Positions 1-8,264 of a stretch of DNA of 59,647 bases are shown here, in pieces (position 1 is the first letter of the stretch; the number at the start of each line of letters is the position of its first letter). Source of the DNA: an uncultured Lachnospiraceae bacterium. Its GTDB lineage: Bacteria; Bacillota; Clostridia; Lachnospirales; Lachnospiraceae. The translations under genes were made by a program, and so were the position numbers. Location: contig CACZQN010000060.1 in NCBI GenBank assembly GCA_902783375.1, positions 1-59,647 of the forward strand, written 5' to 3'. The notes below the pieces were generated by a model. It saw nothing but the letters and a program-made list of their open reading frames with translations. It made no database searches and was not told the DNA's origin.

Positions 1-60
1 ATATATGACAACCAGCACTACTGTTATCCAGCGAATATTATCTAAATATGTCTTTCTCAT
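1..60 (-). CDS. Membrane acyltransferase family 3 protein, N-terminal fragment (cut by window edge)
   Basis: Only the first 20 codons are inside the window. They read MRKTYLDNIRW followed by a hydrophobic run, the usual N-terminus of acyltransferase-3 multi-pass membrane enzymes that O-acylate surface glycans or lipids. The ATG lies 3 nt after the stop of the AbrB-type gene, and a GAGGA ribosome-binding site sits inside that gene's last codons, so the two are probably one operon. The family call rests on this short start and on resemblance to the complete paralogue at 11204-12214. Confidence 0.6.
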   Translation of the reverse strand, partial: MRKTYLDNIRWITVVLVVIY

Positions 61-63
61 CTG

Positions 64-276
64 TCAGTCCTCGCCATTCTCAGGAAATACCTTGCCGAAC
101 CATTCTGCAAAGGATTCTTTAGGCGGAATCGCTATACCACGTTCTACATCACCAAGCAGGATCAATGTATCACCCGGGTTTATTCCGAATATTACACGTG
201 CCTGTTTGGGAATTACGATCTGCCCTTTTTCTCCTACAGTTGCTGTCCATGCATATTTTCCTTTTGGTGCATCCAT
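64..276 (-). CDS. AbrB/MazE/SpoVT-type DNA-binding protein
   Basis: A 70-residue protein with one swapped-hairpin AbrB motif: 'ATVGEKGQIVIPKQAR' followed by 'FGINPGDTLILLGD'. Such proteins dimerise and bind DNA as transition-state regulators or antitoxins. A start 24 codons further upstream is open, but the ATG at 276 has an AAAGGA ribosome-binding site 8 nt away and begins right before the domain. No toxin gene is adjacent; the next gene is a membrane acyltransferase, so it probably regulates its own operon. Family certain, targets unknown. Confidence 0.85.
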   Translation of the reverse strand: MDAPKGKYAWTATVGEKGQIVIPKQARVIFGINPGDTLILLGDVERGIAIPPKESFAEWFGKVFPENGED

Positions 277-319
277 TTTCTCGATCCTTTCCGTATGATA
301 TATATGATTTGTATAACTA

Positions 320-348
320 ATTATACTTTCTTTGCATTTCACTGTCAA
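320..348 (-). promoter_or_regulatory. Predicted sigma-A promoter of the AbrB-acyltransferase operon
   Basis: TTGACA (343-348), 17-nt spacer, TATAAT (320-325) on the minus strand, about 45 nt before the AbrB-type start codon. Both hexamers are consensus. Confidence 0.75.
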
Positions 349-433
349 GAATAAAACCGTAAATGGTAAATAACAAGTGTCTATGGAAATGTCCTCAATT
401 CTGGGATAATGAGTCTCAGGATTCTTACGGAAA

Positions 434-476
434 TTAAAAAATTCGGTGAAACGGAAAAAAATACCATCTCACCGAA
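434..476 (-). terminator. Intrinsic terminator after the lipoprotein gene
   Basis: An 8-bp perfect stem (TTCGGTGA/TCACCGAA) with a 19-nt loop is followed on the minus strand by TTTTTTAATTT. It lies 52 nt beyond the stop codon of the lipoprotein gene at 528-1670. Confidence 0.75.
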
Positions 477-527
477 AAATATACTGTCTATGCAAAATAA
501 CGGGTATGCTGTTCCTGTCGGTATCCC

Positions 528-1670
528 TTATTCCTCCGGCATCGTGACCGGAATATACTCCACCGTTCCATCTTCCGAGATTTTCACAAATTGTGCCTCC
601 CAACCGTAGTCAAAGATGTACAGGGAACCGTTGTGCACACCGTTCGGCTTGTCGTTCACACCGTCCAGTTCAACCAGCATCTGCTCATTCGTCAGGTCAA
701 AATCTTTGTAATAATACACCTTTGAGTAGCCTAAGAACAGGATGTTGTTTCCGAGGACATACCGGGAAGTATTATAATTGTCCGTGATCATGTTATAGAC
801 AGAACGATCGTGGCTGTTGGCCAAGGCCACCCCGATCTGGTTTTCCTCTTTTCTGTAGCTCAGTTTCCCATCTTGAATATCCGAAAACTTCGCTAAGTAA
901 AAGATCAATTCGCCCTCCCCGGAAGAAGGGCTTGACGCCGTAAGAAAACCATCTTCCATCCAGACAAGGGTTCTTGGCGAGTCGGAATACGAATACGTTC
1001 CCAGTTCTGTCAGAGTATCCGCATTGCTGCCAAGTTCATAGGTGCAGACCGCATAACGATACTCACTCGGATCCGTGTAGTACTGCACGTACAACGTATT
1101 GCCATAGAGGCACATGGCGATATCTTCTGTCGTATTCTCTTCCTCGCTCCAGGTGCAGATCGTCTTTTCCTCGCCGGTCGAAAGATTCCTGACGACCAGT
1201 TCCATGCCGTTTTTTGCCACATAGACCATCCAGTCCCCGGAGATCAGAACAGAAGTGACGTGATCATCTGTGCCGGAAGTCTCAACTTCAAGTGTTGCAG
1301 CCCCGGTCGCCAGATCGATGCAGTACAGTCCCGTCTTCTCTTCGGGATTCCCCGTCGTGTAGTTGCCCCACAGCTTCCCGTCCGCGACAACCAGATTATG
1401 AAGGTATCGATCAAACACGGCCGTGACATCCGAGCCGTCATAGCCGCACCGGTACACGTGGTCACCCGAAGAAAAATACATGTAGGTGTCGTCAAAAGCC
1501 ATCTGGGCATAGCGGGTCTGTATGTTGGAATTCGCCTGCTCCAGCATCGCCGGATCCGCCTTTACCGCGTTCCCCGCCTTGGCCGCATTCCCCGCCGGTG
1601 CAGTCTTTCCGCATCCGGCCACAAGCGCCAGAACCATCCCCAGTAGCAGACAAAAACTGATACGCTTCAT
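528..1670 (-). CDS. Lipoprotein with beta-propeller-like repeats (DUF5050-like)
   Basis: 380 residues. The N-terminus is a type II signal peptide with lipobox L-V-A-G-C (Cys20), so the product should be tethered to the outer face of the membrane. The rest has repeated short blocks of the kind 'YMYFSSGDHVYRCGYDGSD' and 'KLWGNY', as in DUF5050 or six-bladed propeller sensors. No catalytic motif is visible. A GGGGGA ribosome-binding site precedes the ATG. It lies about 100 nt downstream of htpG in the same direction, so partial cotranscription is possible. Function unknown; ligand sensing or surface scaffolding are guesses. Confidence 0.7.
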   Translation of the reverse strand: MKRISFCLLLGMVLALVAGCGKTAPAGNAAKAGNAVKADPAMLEQANSNIQTRYAQMAFDDTYMYFSSGDHVYRCGYDGSDVTAVFDRYLHNLVVADGKLWGNYTTGNPEEKTGLYCIDLATGAATLEVETSGTDDHVTSVLISGDWMVYVAKNGMELVVRNLSTGEEKTICTWSEEENTTEDIAMCLYGNTLYVQYYTDPSEYRYAVCTYELGSNADTLTELGTYSYSDSPRTLVWMEDGFLTASSPSSGEGELIFYLAKFSDIQDGKLSYRKEENQIGVALANSHDRSVYNMITDNYNTSRYVLGNNILFLGYSKVYYYKDFDLTNEQMLVELDGVNDKPNGVHNGSLYIFDYGWEAQFVKISEDGTVEYIPVTMPEE

Positions 1671-1769
1671 AAATATCCCCCTTTTCGGTGAAATCTTCTT
1701 CCGAATACAAGAATCCCTATCCGGATCACATGCAGTTTATCACAGCAAACAGTCATTTTTTCCACTTTT

Positions 1770-3752
1770 TCACTCTGCCAGCAGCTTCATCATCTCGTTG
1801 GATCTTGCCACGAACTTTGTCATGTCCTCCGGGGACAGCGGTGCGTTCGCGATGCGGGCCAGGTCGTAGAGTTGCTTGACGAACAGGTCTTTTCTGACCT
1901 CATCGGTGTTGTCGTCGTTCAGCAGATACTTCACAAGCGTGTTCTGTGCGTTCAGGACCAGGGTCTCTGCGTTCGGGAACATGCTGCTCATGTCAGCGCC
2001 GCTCATGTTGTACATCCGCATCATATCCTGCATTCTGCGGGATTCTTCGGAGATGGTCAGCATCGAAGAGACATCTGCGTTCTTGAGGTTTGTAACCTTA
2101 ACCGTCAGGTTCTCTTTGTCGAGGACAGTCCGGAACAGCTTCTCCAGCTTCTCGGTCATTGCCTTCTGCTCTTCCTCGGAAAGCTCGGTTGCTACTGCAT
2201 CGTCGACTTCCGCATCGATCCGGACAAACTTGATCTTGTCGTTCTTTGCCTCAAGGCTGTTGATGAACGGCTGATCGATCTTCTCGGTCAGGATCACAGC
2301 ATTCAGGCCATTTTCCTTGAAGAGATTGATGTACTGGGACTGCTGCACCGGATCGGTCACATAGTAGATCTTCTTCCGGTTGTCGACAGCTTCTCCTGCA
2401 GCATCTGCATTCTCTTCCGGCTTCTCTTCTGTCTTCTCTTCGGTCTCTTCTGCATCTGGTCCGAGATAATCCGGCAGGGTGATGTACTTCTCGTTCAGAT
2501 CCTTGAAGATGATGTAATCATGCATTCTCTCTTCAAACTTGTCATCACGCAGGCAGCCGTATTTGATAAATGGGCTGATGTCATCCCAGTATTTCTCATA
2601 GTTCTCACGTTCTGTCTTGCAGAGGCCGGACAGCTTCTCCGCGACCTTCTTCGTGATGTAATCGGAGATCTTCTTGACAAATCCATCGTTCTGCAGAGCG
2701 GATCTGGAGACGTTCAGCGGAAGGTCCGGACAGTCGATGACACCCTTGAGCAGGAGCAGGAACTCCGGAATGACTTCCTTGATGTTATCTGCGATGAATA
2801 CCTGGTTGTTGTACAGTTTGATGGTTCCCTCGATTGCATCGTACTCCATGTTGATCTTCGGGAAATACAGGATGCCCTTGAGGTTGAACGGATAATCCAT
2901 GTTCAGGTGGATCCAGAACAGCGGCTCCTTGTAGTCATGGAAGGTATCTCTGTAGAACTCCTTGTATTCTTCATCCGTGCACTCATTCGGATGCTTTGTG
3001 AAGAGCGGATGGGTGGTGTTGATCGGCTTCTCGGCCGGCTTCTTCTCCTCTGCCTTCTCAGCATTTTCCGGATTCTCTTCGTCTACAGTTGTAGATTCAG
3101 CCGGTTCCTCCGGCTTTGCATTTGCATTCTTGTAGTAAATCTCGACCGGCATGAAGGAACAGTATTTCTCAAGGACTTCCTTCACACGGTACTCATTCGA
3201 ATACTGATAGCAGTCCTCGTTCAGGTACAGGGTGATCTTCGTACCACGCTCTGTTCTGGTGCCCGGCTCCATCTCGTAATCGACGCCAGCATCGGATGCC
3301 CAGTGGACAGCCTCAGCACCTTCCTGATAGGACAGCGTATCGATCGTCACGCGGTCAGCAACCATGAATGCGGAATAAAAACCAAGACCGAAGTGACCGA
3401 TGATCTGGTCCTCACTGGCCTTATCCTTGTACTTCTCCAGGAAGCTCTGTGCGCCGGAAAATGCGATCTGGTTGATGTATTCCTTGACTTCATCGGCGGT
3501 CATACCGATACCGTTATCGATGACGGTCAGGGTCTTGGTATCAGCATCCGTGATGACATCCACACGGTACTGCTCCCTTTCCGGAGCCTGCCACTCGCCG
3601 ATACCAGCCAGTTTCTTCAGCTTGGTGATGGCATCACAGCCATTGGAAACCAGCTCTCTTAAAAAGATATCCTGGTCAGAATAAAGCCACTTCTTGATAA
3701 TCGGAAATATATTCTCCGAAGTAATGGACAATGAACCTTTCTCTACAGCCAT
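1770..3752 (-). CDS. htpG: Hsp90-family molecular chaperone HtpG
   Basis: 660 residues. The GHKL ATPase domain shows 'ELVSNGCDAITKL' (Asn and Asp for Mg-ATP), 'DNGIGM' and 'GHFGLGFYSAFMVAD'. The middle domain carries the catalytic-type arginine in 'LPLNVSR' (about residue 350). HtpG dimers use ATP to remodel client proteins in the cytoplasm. Unusual here are a Glu/Lys/Pro-rich linker at residues 210-243, between the ATPase and middle domains, and an acidic insert at 431-457. The start has a GAAGGAGG site. A CIRCE operator and a consensus promoter lie upstream, so HrcA repression is expected. Confidence 0.96.
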   Translation of the reverse strand: MAVEKGSLSITSENIFPIIKKWLYSDQDIFLRELVSNGCDAITKLKKLAGIGEWQAPEREQYRVDVITDADTKTLTVIDNGIGMTADEVKEYINQIAFSGAQSFLEKYKDKASEDQIIGHFGLGFYSAFMVADRVTIDTLSYQEGAEAVHWASDAGVDYEMEPGTRTERGTKITLYLNEDCYQYSNEYRVKEVLEKYCSFMPVEIYYKNANAKPEEPAESTTVDEENPENAEKAEEKKPAEKPINTTHPLFTKHPNECTDEEYKEFYRDTFHDYKEPLFWIHLNMDYPFNLKGILYFPKINMEYDAIEGTIKLYNNQVFIADNIKEVIPEFLLLLKGVIDCPDLPLNVSRSALQNDGFVKKISDYITKKVAEKLSGLCKTERENYEKYWDDISPFIKYGCLRDDKFEERMHDYIIFKDLNEKYITLPDYLGPDAEETEEKTEEKPEENADAAGEAVDNRKKIYYVTDPVQQSQYINLFKENGLNAVILTEKIDQPFINSLEAKNDKIKFVRIDAEVDDAVATELSEEEQKAMTEKLEKLFRTVLDKENLTVKVTNLKNADVSSMLTISEESRRMQDMMRMYNMSGADMSSMFPNAETLVLNAQNTLVKYLLNDDNTDEVRKDLFVKQLYDLARIANAPLSPEDMTKFVARSNEMMKLLAE

Positions 3753-3788
3753 TTCTATATGCCTCCTTCATATTCTACGTAAACAAAA

Positions 3789-3816
3789 AGATCAGGAGCC
3801 TTTCAACTCCTGATCT
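3789..3816 (-). promoter_or_regulatory. Perfect dyad with T-tract at the htpG transcript start
   Basis: AGATCAGGAG and its reverse complement are separated by 8 nt; on the minus strand TTTTTGTTT follows. It sits directly after the htpG -10 box, so the transcript would start in or at the edge of its 5' arm. It looks like an intrinsic terminator, yet only about 30 nt remain before the htpG start, which leaves no room for another promoter. It may be a 5' mRNA hairpin, an attenuator or an operator. Confidence 0.55.
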
Positions 3817-3818
3817 CT

Positions 3819-3847
3819 ATGATAATCCAAAGATTCAATTCTGTCAA
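3819..3847 (-). promoter_or_regulatory. Predicted sigma-A promoter of htpG
   Basis: TTGACA (3842-3847), 17-nt spacer, TATCAT (3819-3824) on the minus strand, 67 nt before the htpG start codon and 8 nt after the CIRCE element. Confidence 0.8.
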
Positions 3848-3855
3848 GCATTTTG

Positions 3856-3882
3856 TTAGCACTCTCTGCTTTTGAGTGCTAA
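3856..3882. promoter_or_regulatory. CIRCE operator (HrcA-binding site)
   Basis: TTAGCACTC-N9-GAGTGCTAA, an exact match to the CIRCE consensus bound by the heat-shock repressor HrcA. It ends 8 nt upstream of the htpG -35 box. No divergent gene is present, so htpG is the evident target. Confidence 0.93.
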
Positions 3883-3920
3883 ATATGCGTCCTCCAAAAA
3901 CCGCTCCCCGAATTTATCTG

Positions 3921-4937
3921 TCAATCTCTGTATCCGTTCGGATTCTTGCTCTGCCAGTTCCAGGCGTCGCGGCACATCTCGGCGATGCCGAATTCTGCCT
4001 TGAAGCCAAGTTCCTTCTCTGCCTTTGTCGGGTCTGCATAGCAGGAAACGACGTCGCCGGCACGTCTCGGCTTGAAGGAATACGGCAGCTCATGTCCGAC
4101 TGCCTTCTCATACGCATGGAAGACATCGAGAACCGAATAGCCCTGGCCGGTTCCGAGATTGTAGATCCGTACATCCGGCTCTTCTGCAAGCTTCTTCAGT
4201 GCCAGCACATGGCCGCGTGCCAGATCCACCACGTGGATGTAGTCGCGGATATTCGTGCCATCCGGCGTTGGATAATCATTTCCGAAGATCCCAAGCTCCG
4301 GCAGCTTTCCGACAGCAACCTGGGAGATGTACGGTACCAGGTTGTTCGGAATTCCCTCCGGATCCTCGCCGATCAGGCCGCTCGGATGCGCGCCGATCGG
4401 ATTGAAATAGCGGAGCAGGATGACGTTCCACTCCGGATCTGCTGTGTGGAAATCGGTCAGCATCTCTTCCTGCATCATCTTGGTCGCGCCATACGGGCTT
4501 GCAGCGACGCCCTTCGGGCAGTCCTCGGTGATCGGCAGAAATGCAGGCTCACCGTAAACGGTAGCGGAAGAACTGAAGATGATCCGCTTGACGCCGTGGT
4601 TCTGCATCGCTTCACACAGGGTCAGGGTTCCTTCCAGGTTGTTCTTATAGTACATCAGCGGCTTCTTCACCGATTCTCCGACCGCCTTCAGACCGGCAAA
4701 ATGAATCACTGCATCGATCTGCTGTTCATCAAAGATCCGGTTCATCGCAGCCATATCCATCATGTCTGCTTCGTAGAAAGTGATCTTCTTTCCTGTGATC
4801 TGCTCGACACGCTCAATCGCCTTTGGACTACTGTTGTAGAAGTTGTCAAATGCAACGACTTCGTGTCCTGCGTTCAGCAGTTCCACACATGTATGGCTTC
4901 CGATATACCCAGCACCGCCTGTTACCAGTACTCTCAT
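3921..4937 (-). CDS. galE: UDP-glucose 4-epimerase
   Basis: 338 residues, the usual size. It begins with the NAD-binding Rossmann signature 'VLVTGGAGYIGSHT' and has the catalytic Ser-Thr region 'FSSSATVYG' and 'YGATK' with the active-site Tyr-X3-Lys. It interconverts UDP-glucose and UDP-galactose in the Leloir pathway and for cell-surface polysaccharides. The ATG at 4937 follows AGGAGG by 9 nt; the open frame runs 7 codons further upstream without a ribosome-binding site. It lies 44 nt after pyrK and may be read from the pyr promoter. Confidence 0.96.
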   Translation of the reverse strand: MRVLVTGGAGYIGSHTCVELLNAGHEVVAFDNFYNSSPKAIERVEQITGKKITFYEADMMDMAAMNRIFDEQQIDAVIHFAGLKAVGESVKKPLMYYKNNLEGTLTLCEAMQNHGVKRIIFSSSATVYGEPAFLPITEDCPKGVAASPYGATKMMQEEMLTDFHTADPEWNVILLRYFNPIGAHPSGLIGEDPEGIPNNLVPYISQVAVGKLPELGIFGNDYPTPDGTNIRDYIHVVDLARGHVLALKKLAEEPDVRIYNLGTGQGYSVLDVFHAYEKAVGHELPYSFKPRRAGDVVSCYADPTKAEKELGFKAEFGIAEMCRDAWNWQSKNPNGYRD

Positions 4938-4981
4938 CTCTTTGTTCCTCCTGATCATGTTATTGCTTTAGGGCTGTTCTT

Positions 4982-5776
4982 TCAGATCACGATCTCATCT
5001 GCCATGAAGACCGGCCCGTCTTTACATACTCTCTTATTCTTCACATGGCTGTGTTCATCCACCTCTTCCGACTGGCAGACACAGCCGAGGCAGACGCCGA
5101 TTCCGCAGGCCATCCGCTCTTCCATCGAGATCTCCGCCGGAATTCCGAAGTCAGCAGCATACTGCTTGATGCCGCGCAGCATCGGAAGAGGTCCGCAGGC
5201 ATAGATTCTGCTGATCTCGGAAGGCTGGATCCGGGCTCTTGCCGCATCGACGACATTGCCGTGAAAGGCGCCCTGTTCCGCAAGGCTTCCGTCATCCGTC
5301 GCAAGAATCACATCTGCATACGCCCGGAATTCATCTGCAAGGAAGATATCCGCGTTCCGGTATCCGAGAATCACCGTGACCTTCGTGTCGGCCGCCGCAA
5401 GGTGCTTCGCCAGTTTCAGCATCGGTGGAATGCCGATTCCACCGCCGAAAAGGAGTGCATGTCCTCCCGCCACTGAGAATCCGTTGCCGAGCGGTCCCAT
5501 CACTTCTGCCGTCTCTCCCGGCTGATAGCCGGCGAATTCCGCGGTCCCGGTCCCGACGACACGGTAGACCAGACGGAGAACCCCGTCTTCCGCTCCGCAG
5601 ATACTGATCGGCCTCGGCAGCAGATGCGCATCATTTTTCGGATAAACCATCACGAACTGACCAGGTGCTGCAAGTGCGCAGAGCTCCGGCGCTGCAAGGC
5701 GCAGATCAAAGATCCCCTCAGCCAGCTGTTCATTTCCAAGCACTTCGGCAATGATCTTGCCTTCTCTTCTCTCCAT
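4982..5776 (-). CDS. pyrK: Dihydroorotate dehydrogenase B, electron-transfer subunit
   Basis: 264 residues. A ferredoxin-reductase-like FAD domain ('LLPRPISICG') is followed by an NAD-binding domain ('LLFGGGIGIPPML') and a C-terminal cysteine cluster 'CGIGVCLGCVC...VCKDGPVF' that ligates a 2Fe-2S centre. PyrK passes electrons from PyrD's FMN to NAD in pyrimidine synthesis. Oddly, pyrD is not beside it: the next gene is galE. Downstream of pyrF by 13 nt, so in the pyr operon. Confidence 0.93.
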   Translation of the reverse strand: MERREGKIIAEVLGNEQLAEGIFDLRLAAPELCALAAPGQFVMVYPKNDAHLLPRPISICGAEDGVLRLVYRVVGTGTAEFAGYQPGETAEVMGPLGNGFSVAGGHALLFGGGIGIPPMLKLAKHLAAADTKVTVILGYRNADIFLADEFRAYADVILATDDGSLAEQGAFHGNVVDAARARIQPSEISRIYACGPLPMLRGIKQYAADFGIPAEISMEERMACGIGVCLGCVCQSEEVDEHSHVKNKRVCKDGPVFMADEIVI

Positions 5777-5789
5777 CCTGCGTCCTTTC

Positions 5790-6719
5790 TTATTTCATCC
5801 AGGCCTGTCTCAGATCTTCCTTCATATCCAGCACGGCAGCTCTTGCAGCATCCGCATAGCCAGCCTCACCGTAGGAAGCATATTTCTCCTGCTTCCACGC
5901 AGCGATGATGCCTCTCGAAGAGTTCACGATCGCACCGAGGCCGTCCTTGTCGAAGAATACGCCCAGGTCGCTTCCCTTGCCGCCCTGTGCGCCGTAGCCC
6001 GGCACCAGGATACAGGTGTGCGGCATCTGCTCACGCAGGATTCTGCCCATCTCCGGATAGGTTGCACCGACAACCGCGCCGACATTGCTGTAGCCGGAAT
6101 CGCCTCTGGTGGATTCTCCCCACTTCTCGACCATGGCACCGACCAGCTCATAGAGCGGTCTGCCATCCACCAGCTGATCCTGGAATTCACCGCTCGACGG
6201 ATTCGAGGTCTTGACCAGGACGAAGATGCCCTTTCCTTCTTCCTCACAGACCTTGACGAACGGCGCTACGCCGTCGGTTCCGAGGTACGGATTGACCGTA
6301 ACGAAGTCTGCATCGAAGGCAGCGATCTTGTTGCTGCCGATCTGCACCTTTCCAAGGTGGGCTGTTGCATAAGCGGCAGAGGTGGAACCGATGTCACCGC
6401 GCTTTGCATCATCGATGACGATCAGGCCTTTCGAACGAGCATAGCGCACCGTCCGGTTGAAGGTCGTCAGTCCCGGGATGCCGAACTGCTCGTACATGGC
6501 AATCTGCGGCTTTACTGCAGGAACCAGGTCACAGATCGCATCGATCAGGCCTTTGTTGTATTCCCAGATCGCTTCTGCAGCACCTTCCAGTGTCTCGTCA
6601 TATTCGTCAAATGCCTTCTTCTGAATCGTCTCCGGCACAAAGGACATCATCGGATCAAGGCCGACCACGATCGGGGCTTCCAGTGTCTTAATTCTTTCTA
6701 ACAGTCTCTGCATACTCAT
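5790..6719 (-). CDS. pyrF: Orotidine 5'-phosphate decarboxylase (long subfamily)
   Basis: 309 residues, the size of the longer OMP decarboxylase subfamily rather than the 230-residue type. It has 'VVGLDPM' near the start and the catalytic Asp-Lys-Asp motif 'DDAKRGDIGSTS'. It makes UMP, the last step of de novo pyrimidine synthesis. The ATG at 6719 follows GGGAGG by 9 nt and lies 1 nt after the pyrC stop; the open frame extends further up inside pyrC without support. Confidence 0.95.
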   Translation of the reverse strand: MSMQRLLERIKTLEAPIVVGLDPMMSFVPETIQKKAFDEYDETLEGAAEAIWEYNKGLIDAICDLVPAVKPQIAMYEQFGIPGLTTFNRTVRYARSKGLIVIDDAKRGDIGSTSAAYATAHLGKVQIGSNKIAAFDADFVTVNPYLGTDGVAPFVKVCEEEGKGIFVLVKTSNPSSGEFQDQLVDGRPLYELVGAMVEKWGESTRGDSGYSNVGAVVGATYPEMGRILREQMPHTCILVPGYGAQGGKGSDLGVFFDKDGLGAIVNSSRGIIAAWKQEKYASYGEAGYADAARAAVLDMKEDLRQAWMK

Positions 6720-6720
6720 A

Positions 6721-8034
6721 TCACATATCCTCCCTGTAAGCGCAATTCCCATCTACATATGTAGAACAGATCTTTCCGCGTACTTCTTTTCCTGCAAACG
6801 GTGTGTTCTTCCCCTTTGAGAAGAAGGTGTCCGGATCGATCCTGTAACTCTCGTTCGTATCCACAATGGTAAAGTCCGCCGCATACCCTTCCTGAAGCGT
6901 TCCCTTCGGAATACCGAGGACCTTTGCAGGATTCAGGCTCATGCACTTCACCAGGCCCGGCAGATCCAGATAGCCGCCCTCAACAAGCGTTGTGTAGGCG
7001 ATGGCAAATGCCGTCTCGGACCCGACGATGCCGAATGGTGCATCCTTAATGGACTTTGCCTTTTCTTCTGCGCTGTGCGGCGCATGATCCGTGGAGATCA
7101 CTTCCATGATGCCGTCCCGGATTCCCTCGCGGAGCGCCATCATGTCTTCTCTGCTCCGGAGCGGCGGATTCATCTTGTAATTCGCATCATCTCCCGGGAT
7201 GTCTTCATCACACAGGGCGAAATGGTGCGGGCAGACTTCTGCGCTGACCTGCAGCCCTGCTTCTTTCGCAAGGCGGACATAAGTCACGGAATCGGCCGTG
7301 GAGCAATGGCACAGGTGCAGCTTTGCACCGGCTTCTTTTGCCAGGATGATGTCTCTCGTCGCGATCACATCCTCGACCGAATTCGTGATGCCCTTCATCC
7401 CGAGTTCTTCTGCCTTCTTTCCTGCATGCAGGACGCCGCCCCGGACGAGATTCATATCTTCACAGTGATCAAAGAACGGAAGCCCGACTTCCTTTGCGAT
7501 CGGCAGTGCTGCAGCCAGAAGGGCCGCATTCATGACGGACTTCCCGTCTTCCGAGAGTGCACAGGCGCCGGCCTCTTTCATGCCGCGGATATCCGCCAGT
7601 TCCTCTCCCATCTGTCCTTTCGTGACCGCGCCGATCGGCAGGACATGGATCACCGCGTCCTTTTCGATGATGGCAAGCTGCTGCTCGATCGTCTCCTTCG
7701 AATCCATCACCGGTTTTGTATTCGGCATGGTGCAGACGGTCGTATAGCCGCCGTGCGCCGCTGCTCTTGAACCTGTCGCGATCGTTTCTTTATAGGTGAG
7801 TCCCGGATCGCGGAAATGCACATGCAGATCAATGAGTCCCGGGAGAATGTATTTCCCCGCTGCATCCACAATCTCGACATCCCCGGCTGCAGCGCCCTCT
7901 GCTTCTTCCGGGATACCATCGGCATGCACCGGAATCACCTGCTTCACCTGTCCGTCTTCGATCACAAGATCGAAACGCCCGCAGCGGTTGCTCCCCGGAT
8001 CTACCAACCATCCGTTCTTTACCAGTAATTTCAT
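6721..8034 (-). CDS. pyrC: Dihydroorotase
   Basis: 437 residues of the amidohydrolase family. The metal-binding motif 'GLIDLHVHFRDPG' and the substrate motif 'STDHAPH' are intact. It cyclises carbamoyl-aspartate to dihydroorotate. The gene starts the operon pyrC-pyrF-pyrK; a GGAAGGAG site precedes the ATG, and a promoter and a hairpin leader lie upstream. Confidence 0.95.
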   Translation of the reverse strand: MKLLVKNGWLVDPGSNRCGRFDLVIEDGQVKQVIPVHADGIPEEAEGAAAGDVEIVDAAGKYILPGLIDLHVHFRDPGLTYKETIATGSRAAAHGGYTTVCTMPNTKPVMDSKETIEQQLAIIEKDAVIHVLPIGAVTKGQMGEELADIRGMKEAGACALSEDGKSVMNAALLAAALPIAKEVGLPFFDHCEDMNLVRGGVLHAGKKAEELGMKGITNSVEDVIATRDIILAKEAGAKLHLCHCSTADSVTYVRLAKEAGLQVSAEVCPHHFALCDEDIPGDDANYKMNPPLRSREDMMALREGIRDGIMEVISTDHAPHSAEEKAKSIKDAPFGIVGSETAFAIAYTTLVEGGYLDLPGLVKCMSLNPAKVLGIPKGTLQEGYAADFTIVDTNESYRIDPDTFFSKGKNTPFAGKEVRGKICSTYVDGNCAYREDM

Positions 8035-8055
8035 TCGTTTACTCCTTCCCGTCAG

Positions 8056-8082
8056 GCAGCCGTCCTCTGAACCCTCGGCTGC
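8056..8082 (-). promoter_or_regulatory. Leader hairpin of the pyr operon
   Basis: GCAGCCG/CGGCTGC, a 7-bp perfect stem with a 13-nt purine-rich loop containing CAGAG, begins at the predicted transcript start and ends 10 nt before the pyrC ribosome-binding site. The loop has only weak similarity to PyrR-binding loops, so a PyrR site is possible but not shown. Confidence 0.4.
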
Positions 8083-8089
8083 AGTAAAC

Positions 8090-8118
8090 AGTATACACGA
8101 TCCGTTGATTTCCGTCTA
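8090..8118 (-). promoter_or_regulatory. Predicted promoter of pyrC-pyrF-pyrK
   Basis: TAGACG (8113-8118), 17-nt spacer, TATACT (8090-8095) on the minus strand, with a TG before the -10. It lies 56 nt ahead of the pyrC ATG. Confidence 0.6.
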
Positions 8119-8197
8119 GGGAAACCGCTGCAAAAAGCGGTAAAATAAGAAAAAACTATGTCCAAGAAATTTTTCGAAAAATTTCTACAATTAGTGC

Positions 8198-8226
8198 TTG
8201 ACATTTCGTTTTTCCCGTGATAGAAT
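8198..8226 (+). promoter_or_regulatory. Promoter of tRNA-Gly
   Basis: TTGACA (8198-8203), 17-nt spacer, TAGAAT (8221-8226), 38 nt before the tRNA. A perfect 22-bp palindrome of AT-rich sequence (8165-8186) lies just upstream. Confidence 0.8.
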
Positions 8227-8264
8227 ACTCCCTGCAAACGAAATGTTGCAGCAAACAAAAACAA

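Noticed and set aside
1872-3662. A 596-codon open frame on the plus strand
   Set aside because: Antisense to htpG; the same reasoning applies.
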